Of a stretch of DNA of 35,127 nt, positions 16,523 to 24,913 are shown in pieces. Numbering within the stretch: the first letter of the stretch is position 1; every line of letters starts with the position of its first letter. The notes under the pieces were generated by a model that saw only the letters and a program-made list of their open reading frames with translations, ran no database searches and was not told the origin of the DNA. This DNA is from Cyclobacteriaceae bacterium (GTDB taxonomy: Bacteria; Bacteroidota; Bacteroidia; Cytophagales; Cyclobacteriaceae): positions 1-35,127 of the forward strand of contig JANQKF010000023.1 of assembly GCA_028281285.1 (NCBI GenBank), in the 5' to 3' direction. Position numbers and translations under genes: made by a program.

Positions 16523-16957
16523 TCAATTATTGGATGTTAGGGTAATGGTATAGCCTCCTTTTTTTGGAGGCTCTTTTTTTTGAGGCTGGGATTTGGTCAG
16601 AGTATAAGTAATCTTTTGAGTACCTTCATTTTTCAGCTTAGGTAGCTTGAAATCTACTTTTAATTTCTTTCTGGTTAATGTCCTTTTTCCCTTGTTAACA
16701 GCCTTTTGAAAAACCAGCATATTCACCAGTCTAATAACCTCTTCATCGCACCCAAAACCAAGGCCAGAGATTATCTTAACATTTCTGATTTTCCCTAGCC
16801 CATCCACCTCATAAGCCACTTCAACGGATCCTTCAACTCTGTTTTCCAGCGCTTCTTTAGGGTAGATCAGATTTTTGGTGATGAATTCCTTCAAGGCCCG
16901 CATCCCTCCTTTGTATCGAGGAGTTTTTAATAGCTCGTCCTTTCTGGGTTTTGACAT
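16523..16957 (-). CDS. TonB C-terminal-domain protein without membrane anchor
   Basis: 144 residues. Residues ~20-100 match the TonB C-terminal fold: ITKNLIYPKEALENRVEGSV, then V-x-Y-x-V-D-G-x-G-K-I, NVKIISGLGFGCDEEVIRLV. Known TonB proteins carry an N-terminal membrane helix and a proline-rich linker; here the domain begins almost at the start and neither helix nor signal peptide is present. The C-terminal tail is lysine/proline/glycine-rich and is written in codons that also form the opposite-strand terminator. It lies 40 nt downstream of the secreted propeller gene in the same direction. Whether it acts as a TonB is doubtful; a cytoplasmic or partner-dependent role is possible. Confidence 0.75.
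   Translation of the reverse strand: MSKPRKDELLKTPRYKGGMRALKEFITKNLIYPKEALENRVEGSVEVAYEVDGLGKIRNVKIISGLGFGCDEEVIRLVNMLVFQKAVNKGKRTLTRKKLKVDFKLPKLKNEGTQKITYTLTKSQPQKKEPPKKGGYTITLTSNN
16552..16581 (+). terminator. Intrinsic terminator of the DUF1080 gene, inside the convergent coding sequence
   Basis: AGCCTCC (16552-16558) pairs with GGAGGCT (16566-16572) around a seven-T loop; after one C, eight T follow (16574-16581). It begins 29 nt after the DUF1080 stop and lies wholly within the last codons of the minus-strand TonB_C gene. Confidence 0.85.
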
Positions 16958-16997
16958 TCTGACAATATCGACAAAAACCGATTGCCATGAAAATGGG

Positions 16998-18269
16998 TCA
17001 GTTTAACTTAATGCGTCTGATTGCAAGCGGTGGAACAAGGTCAGGCTGAAACATTTTATTCTCGTCATAAGCTCCCCACGGACTATTTGCGATATAGTAG
17101 AAATAACCATCCTTAATCTGGCCCAAGGTAGGTTCACCTAATGAAGAACCGGCACGATTGATCGTTCTCTTCCCAATGATATTCAACCCCTCTTCATCTA
17201 ATAAATACTGCACTACCTTGAAGGGCTTAACCCCATTGTGTATAGCAATCAACGTATTGTTGTAGAAATAAAGCCCATCAATTCCGACTGGCATAAAGTC
17301 ACTATTGGTCATTACCGGATCCACTTTGTCTTCAGCAATATTGAGACGATGAATACCTGTTCGATAGTCGGCAAAGTACAAATAGGTTTCATCATCGTTC
17401 AGCGTGAGTCCCTGTAGGTTATAGTGACTATATTTCAGATCGTACTGCTTTCTCATAAATGCACCTTGATGGAATGACGTATCGGTATTATCTCTGCTGA
17501 TAAAAGGCAAATTGCTGTTTGATAACCAAATTCTGGAATGTGAATCTAACTCCACATCACCCAAGAGCTCTCCATCATCGAACCCGATACCTTGAACAAT
17601 TTCACCGGATTGTAGATCAATTTCGAAAATCACTGAATTCCCCTGGTCGGCTTGTACAAAATCTCGCATTTCAGGCATCGCAGCTGACGCAGCCCATAAA
17701 TGCCCCGTTCGTGGGTCAACCTTCATTCCTAAAACAGAATAAGGGGTCTCTATCCAATCCCAAATTCGGCCAGAGCTATCTACTTTGACTATCTTTTTCT
17801 GGCGTACACTTCCCAGTAATAGTTGACCATTATCAAGAATAACAAAACTCTCCGGGTGCAAGCTATCAGTATCAATTACTCTGTATAACTCATCATTCTC
17901 TTCCGGGCTCAGCATCAGATTCCTGAGGTTTACCACTCCCCTGTATCCTTTGTACCCAACTATTGATTGAAGATCAGAATCAGTTGTGAAGTCAACCGTA
18001 GCATCCAACATGGCTAATCGTTTGAGTTGTTGTATGCTCCTTGCTTTCCTGCCATTCAATGCATATGCCTTAGCAAGTCCTTGTGCTAACAAGGGATGAT
18101 TTGGCATGAGTTCATCTGCCTTACGCAGACGATCCAGGTATTTTTTGAAATCTTTGGACTGATAAGCCTCATTGGCTTCTACAAAATACTCCTGTGCAGA
18201 TTTGTCTTGGGCTAAAACCGGAAACGATAAAAAAAGAGAGATAACAATTGGCAGCCATTTCATAGTCAT
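16998..18269 (-). CDS. Secreted TPR and beta-propeller protein (SMP-30/NHL-like)
   Basis: 423 residues. The N-terminus is a signal peptide (hydrophobic to about residue 19, cleavage after VLA before QDKS); ATG 18269 and ATG 18263 are both possible. Residues ~25-80 form a pair of TPR-like helices (YFVEANEAYQSKDFKKYLDRL, then MPNHPLLAQGLAKAYALNG). Residues ~110-420 are a propeller of the SMP-30/gluconolactonase type: repeated strands such as ILDNGQLLLGSV, VDPRTGHLWAAS, LDSHSRIWLSN and LNDDETYLYFAD. Known propellers of this type hydrolyse lactones or bind ligands; no metal site could be assigned with confidence. It is followed by the TonB_C gene 40 nt on. A terminator-like hairpin stands just before its start codon. 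Confidence 0.75.
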   Translation of the reverse strand: MTMKWLPIVISLFLSFPVLAQDKSAQEYFVEANEAYQSKDFKKYLDRLRKADELMPNHPLLAQGLAKAYALNGRKARSIQQLKRLAMLDATVDFTTDSDLQSIVGYKGYRGVVNLRNLMLSPEENDELYRVIDTDSLHPESFVILDNGQLLLGSVRQKKIVKVDSSGRIWDWIETPYSVLGMKVDPRTGHLWAASAAMPEMRDFVQADQGNSVIFEIDLQSGEIVQGIGFDDGELLGDVELDSHSRIWLSNSNLPFISRDNTDTSFHQGAFMRKQYDLKYSHYNLQGLTLNDDETYLYFADYRTGIHRLNIAEDKVDPVMTNSDFMPVGIDGLYFYNNTLIAIHNGVKPFKVVQYLLDEEGLNIIGKRTINRAGSSLGEPTLGQIKDGYFYYIANSPWGAYDENKMFQPDLVPPLAIRRIKLN

Positions 18270-18278
18270 AGGTCAATT

Positions 18279-18309
18279 AAAAAAGAATTCCGACATACGG
18301 TCGGAATTC
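18279..18309 (-). terminator. Terminator-like hairpin directly upstream of the propeller gene (possible attenuator)
   Basis: A perfect 10-bp inverted repeat, GAATTCCGAC (18285-18294) and GTCGGAATTC (18300-18309), with a 5-nt loop. On the minus strand six T follow (18284-18279), so it has the form of an intrinsic terminator. Only 9 nt separate the T run from ATG 18269, and no minus-strand gene lies upstream to be terminated. Confidence 0.7.
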
Positions 18310-18472
18310 AAGGTAGTTTAGATGGATGTTATCGGTAAATCTCTTGGACTATTAACACCTCAAACCTTGAATACCCTTAAGCCGAGTTTAAAACTTCCTG
18401 ATATCTTCACAATACGAGTAATAGCCTCATTTTGGTTACAATTAACCGCTCATGTAATCAGTCGAATGCACA

Positions 18473-18502
18473 TTTGAACACTGCCTAAATTGATTTAATT
18501 TG
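18473..18502 (+). promoter_or_regulatory. Probable promoter of the Asp-box propeller gene
   Basis: TTTG at 18473-18476, an 18-nt spacer, and TTAATTTG at 18495-18502 (7 of 8 to TANNTTTG). Transcription would start near 18509, giving a leader of about 19 nt before ATG 18528. Confidence 0.45.
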
Positions 18503-18527
18503 ACCGATCTTTAAACCGAAAAGTAAC

Positions 18528-21260
18528 ATGAAGAGCAATTTCAAAAAGTATCTCGGAATATTTTGCTTGACTGTACTAACTCTAACCGTTTCTAAACAAG
18601 GAGTTAAGGCGCAAAAGCTTCCAGACAACATAGTCGACAAAATTCACTTTCGCTCGATAGGGCCTACCCGTCAAGGTGGTCGATATGTAGAGTTCAGCGT
18701 AGTGGAAAAGTCCACCAAAGTAATTTACGCAGCTACAGCTTCAGGTGGACTGTGGAAATCGGTGAACAATGGAATATCCTGGAAACCCATTTTTGACAAT
18801 GAGGCCGTAATTTCAATTGGTGCGGTTGAAGTGGATCAAAGAGATACAAGCATTGTGTGGGTAGGTACCGGTGAAGCGAATAACTCCCGTAGCTCTTATT
18901 GGGGTGATGGTGTTTACAAATCTACGAATGGTGGAAAAACCTGGACCAATATGGGGCTCCCGGAGTCTGGGCATATTGGTCGTATTTTGGTTGATCCAAA
19001 AAACTCAAATGTAGTATACGTGGCCGCCTTGGGCCACCTCTACAAGGACAACCCTGAAAGGGGGCTATACAAAACCACTAATGGCGGTAAGACCTGGCGG
19101 AAAGTTCTTGAGGTCAAAAGAGATGATGGCAAAGATATTGGTGTGGTGGATGTGGCCATGCACCCTACTGACAATAACACACTTATTGCAGCGGCCTATG
19201 ATAAAATCAGAACACCCTGGACCTTCAATGAAGGTGGACATGGAAGCGGTATTTATAAATCCACAAATGGAGGAAGAAGCTGGACGAAGTTGGAAGGCGG
19301 TCTTCCCGGAGGCTTCTTAGGCAGAATAGGAATTGACTATGCCAAAAGCAATCCTAACGTAATCTACGCCAACATCGAAAATGTAAATGTCGATGGCATT
19401 GATTTCGAGGAAAGAAAGAGAATGCTAACTGTAGGTATTCCATTGAAAAGAGGACAACGTGTGAAAGGAACAGAAATGTATCGATCGGATGACAATGGCG
19501 CTACATGGCGGAAAATCAGTCCTGATGGTGAAGACGTTGGAGGATTCCCTTCTTATTACTACCAACAAGTTCGTGTAGACCCAAATGATGAGGACCATGT
19601 TTATGTCTTAGGTATCCGTGTCTGGGAGACTAAAGATGGAGGAAAGAACTGGGGAAGTCCATTTAATTTCGGTGGTGACAATCATGCCATGTGGATTGAC
19701 CCAAGTGATTCGAAGCATATAATGCTCGGCTATGACCACGGAATGGGGATCTCCTATGATGCCGGTAAAACCTGGTATCACCCTGACGAATTACCACTTG
19801 CTCAGTTTTACGCAGTAGATGTGGACATGGCCTATCCATATAATGTTTATGGAGGTCTTCAGGATAATGGTTCGGTTAAAGGCCCAAGCGCAAAAAGAAG
19901 CGGTCCAATTAGAATGGAAGATTGGTCTCGTGTTGGCGGTGGTGATGGTATGTATAATGTTGTTGACCGTAGCAATAACCGCTACCTATATAACGAATCC
20001 CAGTTTGCTCCCATTCGAAGATTAGACATGGTGACCGGTGAAGGTAAGTCCATTACAAGTGAGTTCAGAAATAAAATGAGATGGAATTGGAATGCGCCTA
20101 TCATAGTATCAGCACATGACAGTGATGTCATTTATCATGCCGGTAATAAAGTTCTTAAATCCTCATATAGGGGTGAAAACTGGGAACAGATCAGTGAAGA
20201 TCTTAGTAATGCAGATTCAGTGAAGATAATGGGTACAGGAAATATTCAATATGGTACCATCACATCGCTGGAAGAGTCTCCAATCGACCCCAGAGAACTT
20301 TGGGCAGGTACGGATGACGGAAATGTTCATGTCACCACCAATGGCGGTCGAACCTGGACCAATCTGAACGAAAACATTCCTAACAATCCAAAATATTGGG
20401 TGAGCAGAATCGAAGCTTCTGCACACAACCTTGGCACGGCCTATCTCACCTATACCGGTTATAGAAGAGATGACTTCCGTCCGTTTGTATACAAGACAAC
20501 TGACCATGGTGAAACGTGGACCTCAATCTCTAACGGACTGCCGAATGAGCCTGTTAATGTGATTCGGGAAGATCATAAAAATCCGAATCTCCTGTTTCTG
20601 GGTACTGAACTCGGTTCATATGTTAGTATTGATGGTGGAGCAAACTGGGCAGAATTCAATAATGGTTTGCCAACTATCCCTGCCTATGATATGGTGATTC
20701 ACCCAAGAGAAAACGACCTGGTGATGGCCTCACATGGTAGAGGAATTTTCATAGCAGATATTTCTCCCCTGCAAGGAATGACACCCGAAGTAATGGCTAA
20801 ATCAGCTTATTTGTTTGACATTCAGCCGGCCGTGAAATGGGTGGCCGGAGTTCCAAAGAACTCACCTTATACTAATTTCAATGGTGAAAATGCGCCTGCG
20901 GGGATTAATCTTTTTTTCCATGCGAAGGAAGCTGGAAAGGCCAGTATAAAAGTCTACAAAGGCGGACGTATGATTAATGAGATGGAAATAGATGCTGAAG
21001 TGGGACTTAATCATGGGGTTTGGAGAATGGATCAAATTGTTAGAGAGCGAAGCGAGCGCGAAATCACAAGAATCGAAAGACAGATGGAGCAATGGAGAAG
21101 CTTTGGAGCAAGTGAAGAAATGATCAGGTCAAGATTTGGCAATATCAAGTACGTGACTTCAGCAGCTCCTGAAGGAGATTATGAGGTGGTATTTGAAATG
21201 AACGGCATATCAATGACCAAAACAGCCTCAGTTCTTAAAGATCATTGGTACGATAAGTAG
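18528..21260 (+). CDS. Large secreted Asp-box (BNR/VPS10-like) beta-propeller protein
   Basis: 910 residues. A signal peptide ends at about residue 28 (VKA before QKL). Residues ~38-760 are made of Asp-box repeats of the form S/T-x-x-G-G-x-x-W: SVNNGISW near 78-85, STNGGKTW near 132-139, TTNGGKTW near 183-190, and further STNGGRSW, SDDNGATW, TKDGGKNW, TTNGGRTW, TTDHGETW and SIDGGANW, about eleven copies including degenerate ones. This is the two-propeller architecture seen in sortilin/VPS10-like and xyloglucanase-like proteins. The last ~150 residues form a separate beta-rich domain with a helical arm (ERSEREITRIERQMEQW). No catalytic residues of a glycosidase could be pinned down, so binding or chaperone-like roles remain open. 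It is a single transcription unit with its own promoter and terminator. Confidence 0.85.
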   Translation: MKSNFKKYLGIFCLTVLTLTVSKQGVKAQKLPDNIVDKIHFRSIGPTRQGGRYVEFSVVEKSTKVIYAATASGGLWKSVNNGISWKPIFDNEAVISIGAVEVDQRDTSIVWVGTGEANNSRSSYWGDGVYKSTNGGKTWTNMGLPESGHIGRILVDPKNSNVVYVAALGHLYKDNPERGLYKTTNGGKTWRKVLEVKRDDGKDIGVVDVAMHPTDNNTLIAAAYDKIRTPWTFNEGGHGSGIYKSTNGGRSWTKLEGGLPGGFLGRIGIDYAKSNPNVIYANIENVNVDGIDFEERKRMLTVGIPLKRGQRVKGTEMYRSDDNGATWRKISPDGEDVGGFPSYYYQQVRVDPNDEDHVYVLGIRVWETKDGGKNWGSPFNFGGDNHAMWIDPSDSKHIMLGYDHGMGISYDAGKTWYHPDELPLAQFYAVDVDMAYPYNVYGGLQDNGSVKGPSAKRSGPIRMEDWSRVGGGDGMYNVVDRSNNRYLYNESQFAPIRRLDMVTGEGKSITSEFRNKMRWNWNAPIIVSAHDSDVIYHAGNKVLKSSYRGENWEQISEDLSNADSVKIMGTGNIQYGTITSLEESPIDPRELWAGTDDGNVHVTTNGGRTWTNLNENIPNNPKYWVSRIEASAHNLGTAYLTYTGYRRDDFRPFVYKTTDHGETWTSISNGLPNEPVNVIREDHKNPNLLFLGTELGSYVSIDGGANWAEFNNGLPTIPAYDMVIHPRENDLVMASHGRGIFIADISPLQGMTPEVMAKSAYLFDIQPAVKWVAGVPKNSPYTNFNGENAPAGINLFFHAKEAGKASIKVYKGGRMINEMEIDAEVGLNHGVWRMDQIVRERSEREITRIERQMEQWRSFGASEEMIRSRFGNIKYVTSAAPEGDYEVVFEMNGISMTKTASVLKDHWYDK

Positions 21261-21284
21261 GAAATTATTAACTAACCTTAATTT

Positions 21285-21324
21285 AGAGTCGTCAGTCTTC
21301 TTGATTGACGACTCTTTATTTTTT
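21285..21324 (+). terminator. Intrinsic terminator of the Asp-box propeller gene
   Basis: AGAGTCGTCA (21285-21294) pairs with TGACGACTCT (21306-21315) around an 11-nt loop, followed by a T-rich run (21315-21324) with one A. The next gene's ATG is at 21327, only 2 nt beyond the T run. Confidence 0.88.
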
Positions 21325-21326
21325 GC

Positions 21327-21740
21327 ATGATGGCCAAAAAAACCTGGATCGAAAAACTTAATTCCGACAAAGCCCCCCAACTAAAGGTTATCGACAAGGC
21401 GTTTGCTGATATTCCAGCGGGAGGAAGTATGCTTATTGCCACCCCAAAACTCATTGAAGAACATCTCAGAGAGATCCCCGAGGGGCATCAGACCACTATT
21501 AAGGCCCTCAGAAACGACTTGGCCATTAAAAACAATGCCGAGTATACCTGCCCTGTGACTACTGGAATTTTCTTGAGAACCGTGGCTGAGGCGGCCAATG
21601 AGTTAAGAGAAAAGGGAACTCCGGTAGATCAGCTCCCCCCTTTTTGGAGGGCAATCAACGAAAATTCAAACCTTGTCCATAAACTTAGCTTTGGAACGGA
21701 TTTTCTTATTCAAATGAGGAAAAAAGAAGGCCTCATCTAA
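21327..21740 (+). CDS. MGMT/Atl-like family protein (no alkyl-acceptor cysteine motif)
   Basis: 137 residues, soluble. The pattern KTWIEKL, MLIATPKLIEEHLREIPEG, LRNDLAIKNNAEYTCPVTTGIFLRTVAEAA, PPFWRAI and a final EGLI fits a conserved small family that resembles the winged-helix domain of O6-alkylguanine-DNA alkyltransferases. In true alkyltransferases the acceptor lies in a PCHR motif followed by V-I; here the matching place reads PFWRAI, with no cysteine, as in the alkyltransferase-like proteins that bind damage without repairing it. The only cysteine, in TCPVT near residue 75, is elsewhere. Start is ATG 21327 or 21330. It begins 2 nt after the T run of the previous gene's terminator. The fold assignment is from motif similarity by eye and only moderately sure. 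Confidence 0.55.
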   Translation: MMAKKTWIEKLNSDKAPQLKVIDKAFADIPAGGSMLIATPKLIEEHLREIPEGHQTTIKALRNDLAIKNNAEYTCPVTTGIFLRTVAEAANELREKGTPVDQLPPFWRAINENSNLVHKLSFGTDFLIQMRKKEGLI

Positions 21741-21825
21741 TCTTTCGGGGTTAAAAGTTGTTAAGGCCAATACACATCCTGAACTTTTTTTATTTACTTC
21801 GTGGCCGAATGAGGAGAGAATCGTA

Positions 21826-22368
21826 ATGAGAGCAAAATTAATTTGGGTAGTTATAGTTGTTTGTGTTGGAATTTCTTCCTGCACCAAAAAAGCAAATAAC
21901 CAAACCGATCAGATAATCAACTATACGGTTAAAATCTCAAATAAAGTCACCGAACCAACAATTATAGGAGGGTTCTACGGAAAGGTGATGCTATATGAGG
22001 GTGACTTCATGCCAAAGGTATCAGAGGCCGGCTCTACCGAGACTAAACAACCCGAACCCAGTCAAGCGCCAATTCTGTTATTCCCGGTCGAGTTGAAGGA
22101 AAAGATCGAATCAGTGAAGTACGAAGAAGACGGAAAAAGCTTCTACAATCTCAGAGCTCTGAAAAACCAGAAAGTCCTTCCCAAGTATCGATATGTCCCT
22201 AACAAATCAGGATTCTACCAAATGGACTTGGGAAACAAATCGTATTGTGTCCTTCTTGAACTAAAAGGAAGCCGCGGATATTACAATGGAGGAATCGGAA
22301 CACTTCAATCCCAGCACAATGTATTAGTGGAACTGGAAATGCGGGTTGACTATGATGCAACCTTCTAA
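21826..22368 (+). CDS. Lipoprotein of unknown function
   Basis: 180 residues. The N-terminus has a short basic start, a hydrophobic stretch and ISSC (C19) followed by TKK, a plausible lipobox, so the protein is probably a lipoprotein. The mature part has no motif that I recognise: it has beta-rich segments (YTVKISNKV; GGFYGKVMLYEGDF), a proline-rich stretch around 65-80, and a C-terminal region with KYRYVPNKSGFYQMDLGNKSYCVLLELKG and LVELEMRVDYD. It sits between the MGMT-like gene (85 nt upstream) and the helicase (55 nt downstream), all on the plus strand, but spacing does not prove an operon. Confidence 0.7.
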   Translation: MRAKLIWVVIVVCVGISSCTKKANNQTDQIINYTVKISNKVTEPTIIGGFYGKVMLYEGDFMPKVSEAGSTETKQPEPSQAPILLFPVELKEKIESVKYEEDGKSFYNLRALKNQKVLPKYRYVPNKSGFYQMDLGNKSYCVLLELKGSRGYYNGGIGTLQSQHNVLVELEMRVDYDATF

Positions 22369-22423
22369 ATAAGCCCTTCCCATTCATTTCAAGATGTGAG
22401 GTCAATTTCCTACCTTCTGCTCC

Positions 22424-24856
22424 TTGAGCTCAGACATCACCATAGCAGAAGATTGGTTTCATTCCAAGGGTTGGTATTCCTTTCCCTTTCAAAGAGAATG
22501 CTGGCGGGCATATTTGTCTGAAAAAAGTGGTTTACTCAATGCCCCAACAGGGAGTGGCAAGACCTATGCCATCTGGATGGGTTGTGTTTTGGAAGCCCTC
22601 AAGAATCCGTTAAAAGCAAAAGGACTTCAGGTAATTTGGGTAACCCCACTTAGGGCACTGGCAAAAGACATCCATGTTGCGCTTCAACAGGTCTGTGACG
22701 ATGTTAATCTGGATTGGGATATAGCACTTCGAACAGGAGACACATCTCAAGCCGAGAGAAAACGTCAGAAGGCCAACATGCCTCAAACCATAGTCACAAC
22801 ACCTGAAAGTATCCACATTTTGCTCAGTCAGAAGGATGCCAAAAAAACGTTCGGAAATATCAAAGCAGTTGTCGTTGACGAATGGCATGAATTGATTGGG
22901 GGTAAGCGTGGAGTCCAAATGGAACTTGCAATGGCCTACATGCGACAACTAAGGAAAGAACCGATTAAAACATGGGCGGTTTCCGCAACCATCGGCAATT
23001 TGGAAGAGGCCGCCAAAGTGCTATTGGGTGACCAGTTCGAGCAAGCGGCAATCGTTAGAGCTAATGTGGATAAGAAAATTGAGGTAGAATCCATCCTGCC
23101 AAAATCGGTAAAATCACTACCATGGGCCGGTCATCTCGGTATTAATATGTTGCTCAGGATTAAGCCCATTCTGGAAAGTAATACCTCCACACTCATGTTT
23201 ACCAATGTCCGCTCCCAAACCGAGACCTGGTACCAAAAGATGATGGATAAAATGCCGGAATACGCAGGCCTGGTAGCTATGCATCACGGTTCGTTAGACA
23301 TTGGAGTCCGACTATGGGTGGAAGAAGCTCTCCATGCCGGAAAACTAAAGTGTGTGGTATGTACGTCAAGCCTTGATCTTGGAGTGGATTTCAGACCGGT
23401 GGACATGGTCATTCAAGTTGGCGGCCCCAAGGGCATAGCACGTTTTTTTCAAAGAGCAGGACGAAGTGGTCACCAACCAGGTGCGACAAGCAAAATCTAC
23501 TTTCTACCTACTCACTCATTAGAATTGATCGAAGCAGCTGTATTAAAGGAAACTATAGACAAAAAACAGTTTGAAAGCAGAATTCCTCTGACCAAATCAT
23601 ATGATGTTTTGGTACAATACCTGGTCACACTAGCTGTAGGCCCGGGATTCTATCCTGAAAACGTATTTGGACATGTCAAAACCACACATGCGTACAAGGA
23701 TCTGACCGCAGAAGAATGGTCATGGTGTCTCGAGTTCATAACTACAGGCGGAACCACACTAAGTGCCTATGATGAATATGCAAAGGTCGAAATTGAAGAG
23801 GATGGCCGATACGTGGTGAAGAACAGAAGGACAGCCATGCGTCATAGACTATCAATGGGAACCATCGTTTCTGATCCTATGATGAAGGTGAAATATCAAA
23901 GTGGAGGTCATATTGGAACAGTTGAAGAGATATTCATTGCTGGTCTTAAACTGGGGGATACCTTTTGGTTTGCAGGCAGAAACCTTGAGTTGGTTCAGGT
24001 CAAGGATATGACCGCCCTTGTGCGAAAATCCAGAAAGAAAACAGGCCCTATTCCCCGTTGGGGTGGTGGAAAAGCTTCGTTCACCTCCCTTCTCTCCGAT
24101 GGTATTCGAAAGAAAATAGATGATGCCTCAGAGCACATTTATGAAGGGCCTGAAATGAGGACTCTCAAACCTCTACTCGAAAAACACCGGGAACTATCAA
24201 TGTTGCCTAAGTCCAATCAACTGTTAATTGAGCAACTAAGCTCTGATGAAGGCACCCATATTTTTATCTATCCATTCGAAGGTAAATACATTCATGAAGT
24301 ACTGGCTGCGCTTACCTCTTACAGAATTGGTGTAAGTCAACCCATCTCATTTTCGATTGCTTCAAATGACTACGGTTTTGAATTGCTTACAGATCAGGAA
24401 ATTCAGATCGAGGACTTTCTCGAGCTTGATCTGCTCTCAGAAGAAAACCTCCTTGAGGACATTTATGCAAGTATTAATGATACTGAAATGGCCAAGAGGA
24501 AATTCAGAGATATTGCTTCCATAGCCGGGCTCATTTTCCAAGGATATCCTGGTAAAGGAATCACCAACCGCCACCTTCAAGCATCATCCAGCATGATTTT
24601 TAAGGTTTTTCAGGAATACGATCCTGAAAACTTGCTGATGAAACAGGCCAACGAAGAAGTCCTATCTCTTCAATTTGAAAAAACAAGATTACTCACCTCT
24701 CTGGAACGAATTAACCAACAGGAAATCGTAGTCAAAAAGCTCCTCAAACCCTCCCCTCTTTGTTTTCCGATCATGGTTGATCGACTGAGAGAAAAGTACA
24801 CCAACGAAAAATTGTCACAACGCATCGATAAAATGCAGGTCGACTTTCAGGCATGA
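22424..24856 (+). CDS. Ligase-associated DEXH-box DNA helicase (Lhr-like)
   Basis: 810 residues, cytoplasmic SF2 helicase. Motifs: FQRECW (Q-motif-like) near 22-27, Walker A PTGSGKT at 41-47, DEWH (motif II) at 152-155, SATIG (motif III) near 187-191, and SSLDLGVDFRPVD and QRAGRSGH (motifs V and VI) near 320-350, followed by the Lhr-type winged-helix and C-terminal domains. It matches the bacterial Lhr-core group that is usually found beside an ATP-dependent ligase and an MBL-fold exonuclease (TIGR04121 type); those partners are not next to it here. The start must be TTG 22424: an in-frame TGA lies at 22397-22399 and the next in-frame ATG comes after Walker A. It likely acts in DNA repair. 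Confidence 0.88.
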   Translation: MSSDITIAEDWFHSKGWYSFPFQRECWRAYLSEKSGLLNAPTGSGKTYAIWMGCVLEALKNPLKAKGLQVIWVTPLRALAKDIHVALQQVCDDVNLDWDIALRTGDTSQAERKRQKANMPQTIVTTPESIHILLSQKDAKKTFGNIKAVVVDEWHELIGGKRGVQMELAMAYMRQLRKEPIKTWAVSATIGNLEEAAKVLLGDQFEQAAIVRANVDKKIEVESILPKSVKSLPWAGHLGINMLLRIKPILESNTSTLMFTNVRSQTETWYQKMMDKMPEYAGLVAMHHGSLDIGVRLWVEEALHAGKLKCVVCTSSLDLGVDFRPVDMVIQVGGPKGIARFFQRAGRSGHQPGATSKIYFLPTHSLELIEAAVLKETIDKKQFESRIPLTKSYDVLVQYLVTLAVGPGFYPENVFGHVKTTHAYKDLTAEEWSWCLEFITTGGTTLSAYDEYAKVEIEEDGRYVVKNRRTAMRHRLSMGTIVSDPMMKVKYQSGGHIGTVEEIFIAGLKLGDTFWFAGRNLELVQVKDMTALVRKSRKKTGPIPRWGGGKASFTSLLSDGIRKKIDDASEHIYEGPEMRTLKPLLEKHRELSMLPKSNQLLIEQLSSDEGTHIFIYPFEGKYIHEVLAALTSYRIGVSQPISFSIASNDYGFELLTDQEIQIEDFLELDLLSEENLLEDIYASINDTEMAKRKFRDIASIAGLIFQGYPGKGITNRHLQASSSMIFKVFQEYDPENLLMKQANEEVLSLQFEKTRLLTSLERINQQEIVVKKLLKPSPLCFPIMVDRLREKYTNEKLSQRIDKMQVDFQA

Positions 24857-24913
24857 ATCCCCTGGTTGCAACCTTGGTAACCACTTACATGTCTAATGCC
24901 CAAATCATAATTT

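Noticed and set aside
24864-24882. GGTTGCAACC palindrome followed by GGTAACC between the helicase and serine hydrolase
   Set aside because: Short, without T run or clear promoter context; not distinguishable from chance.
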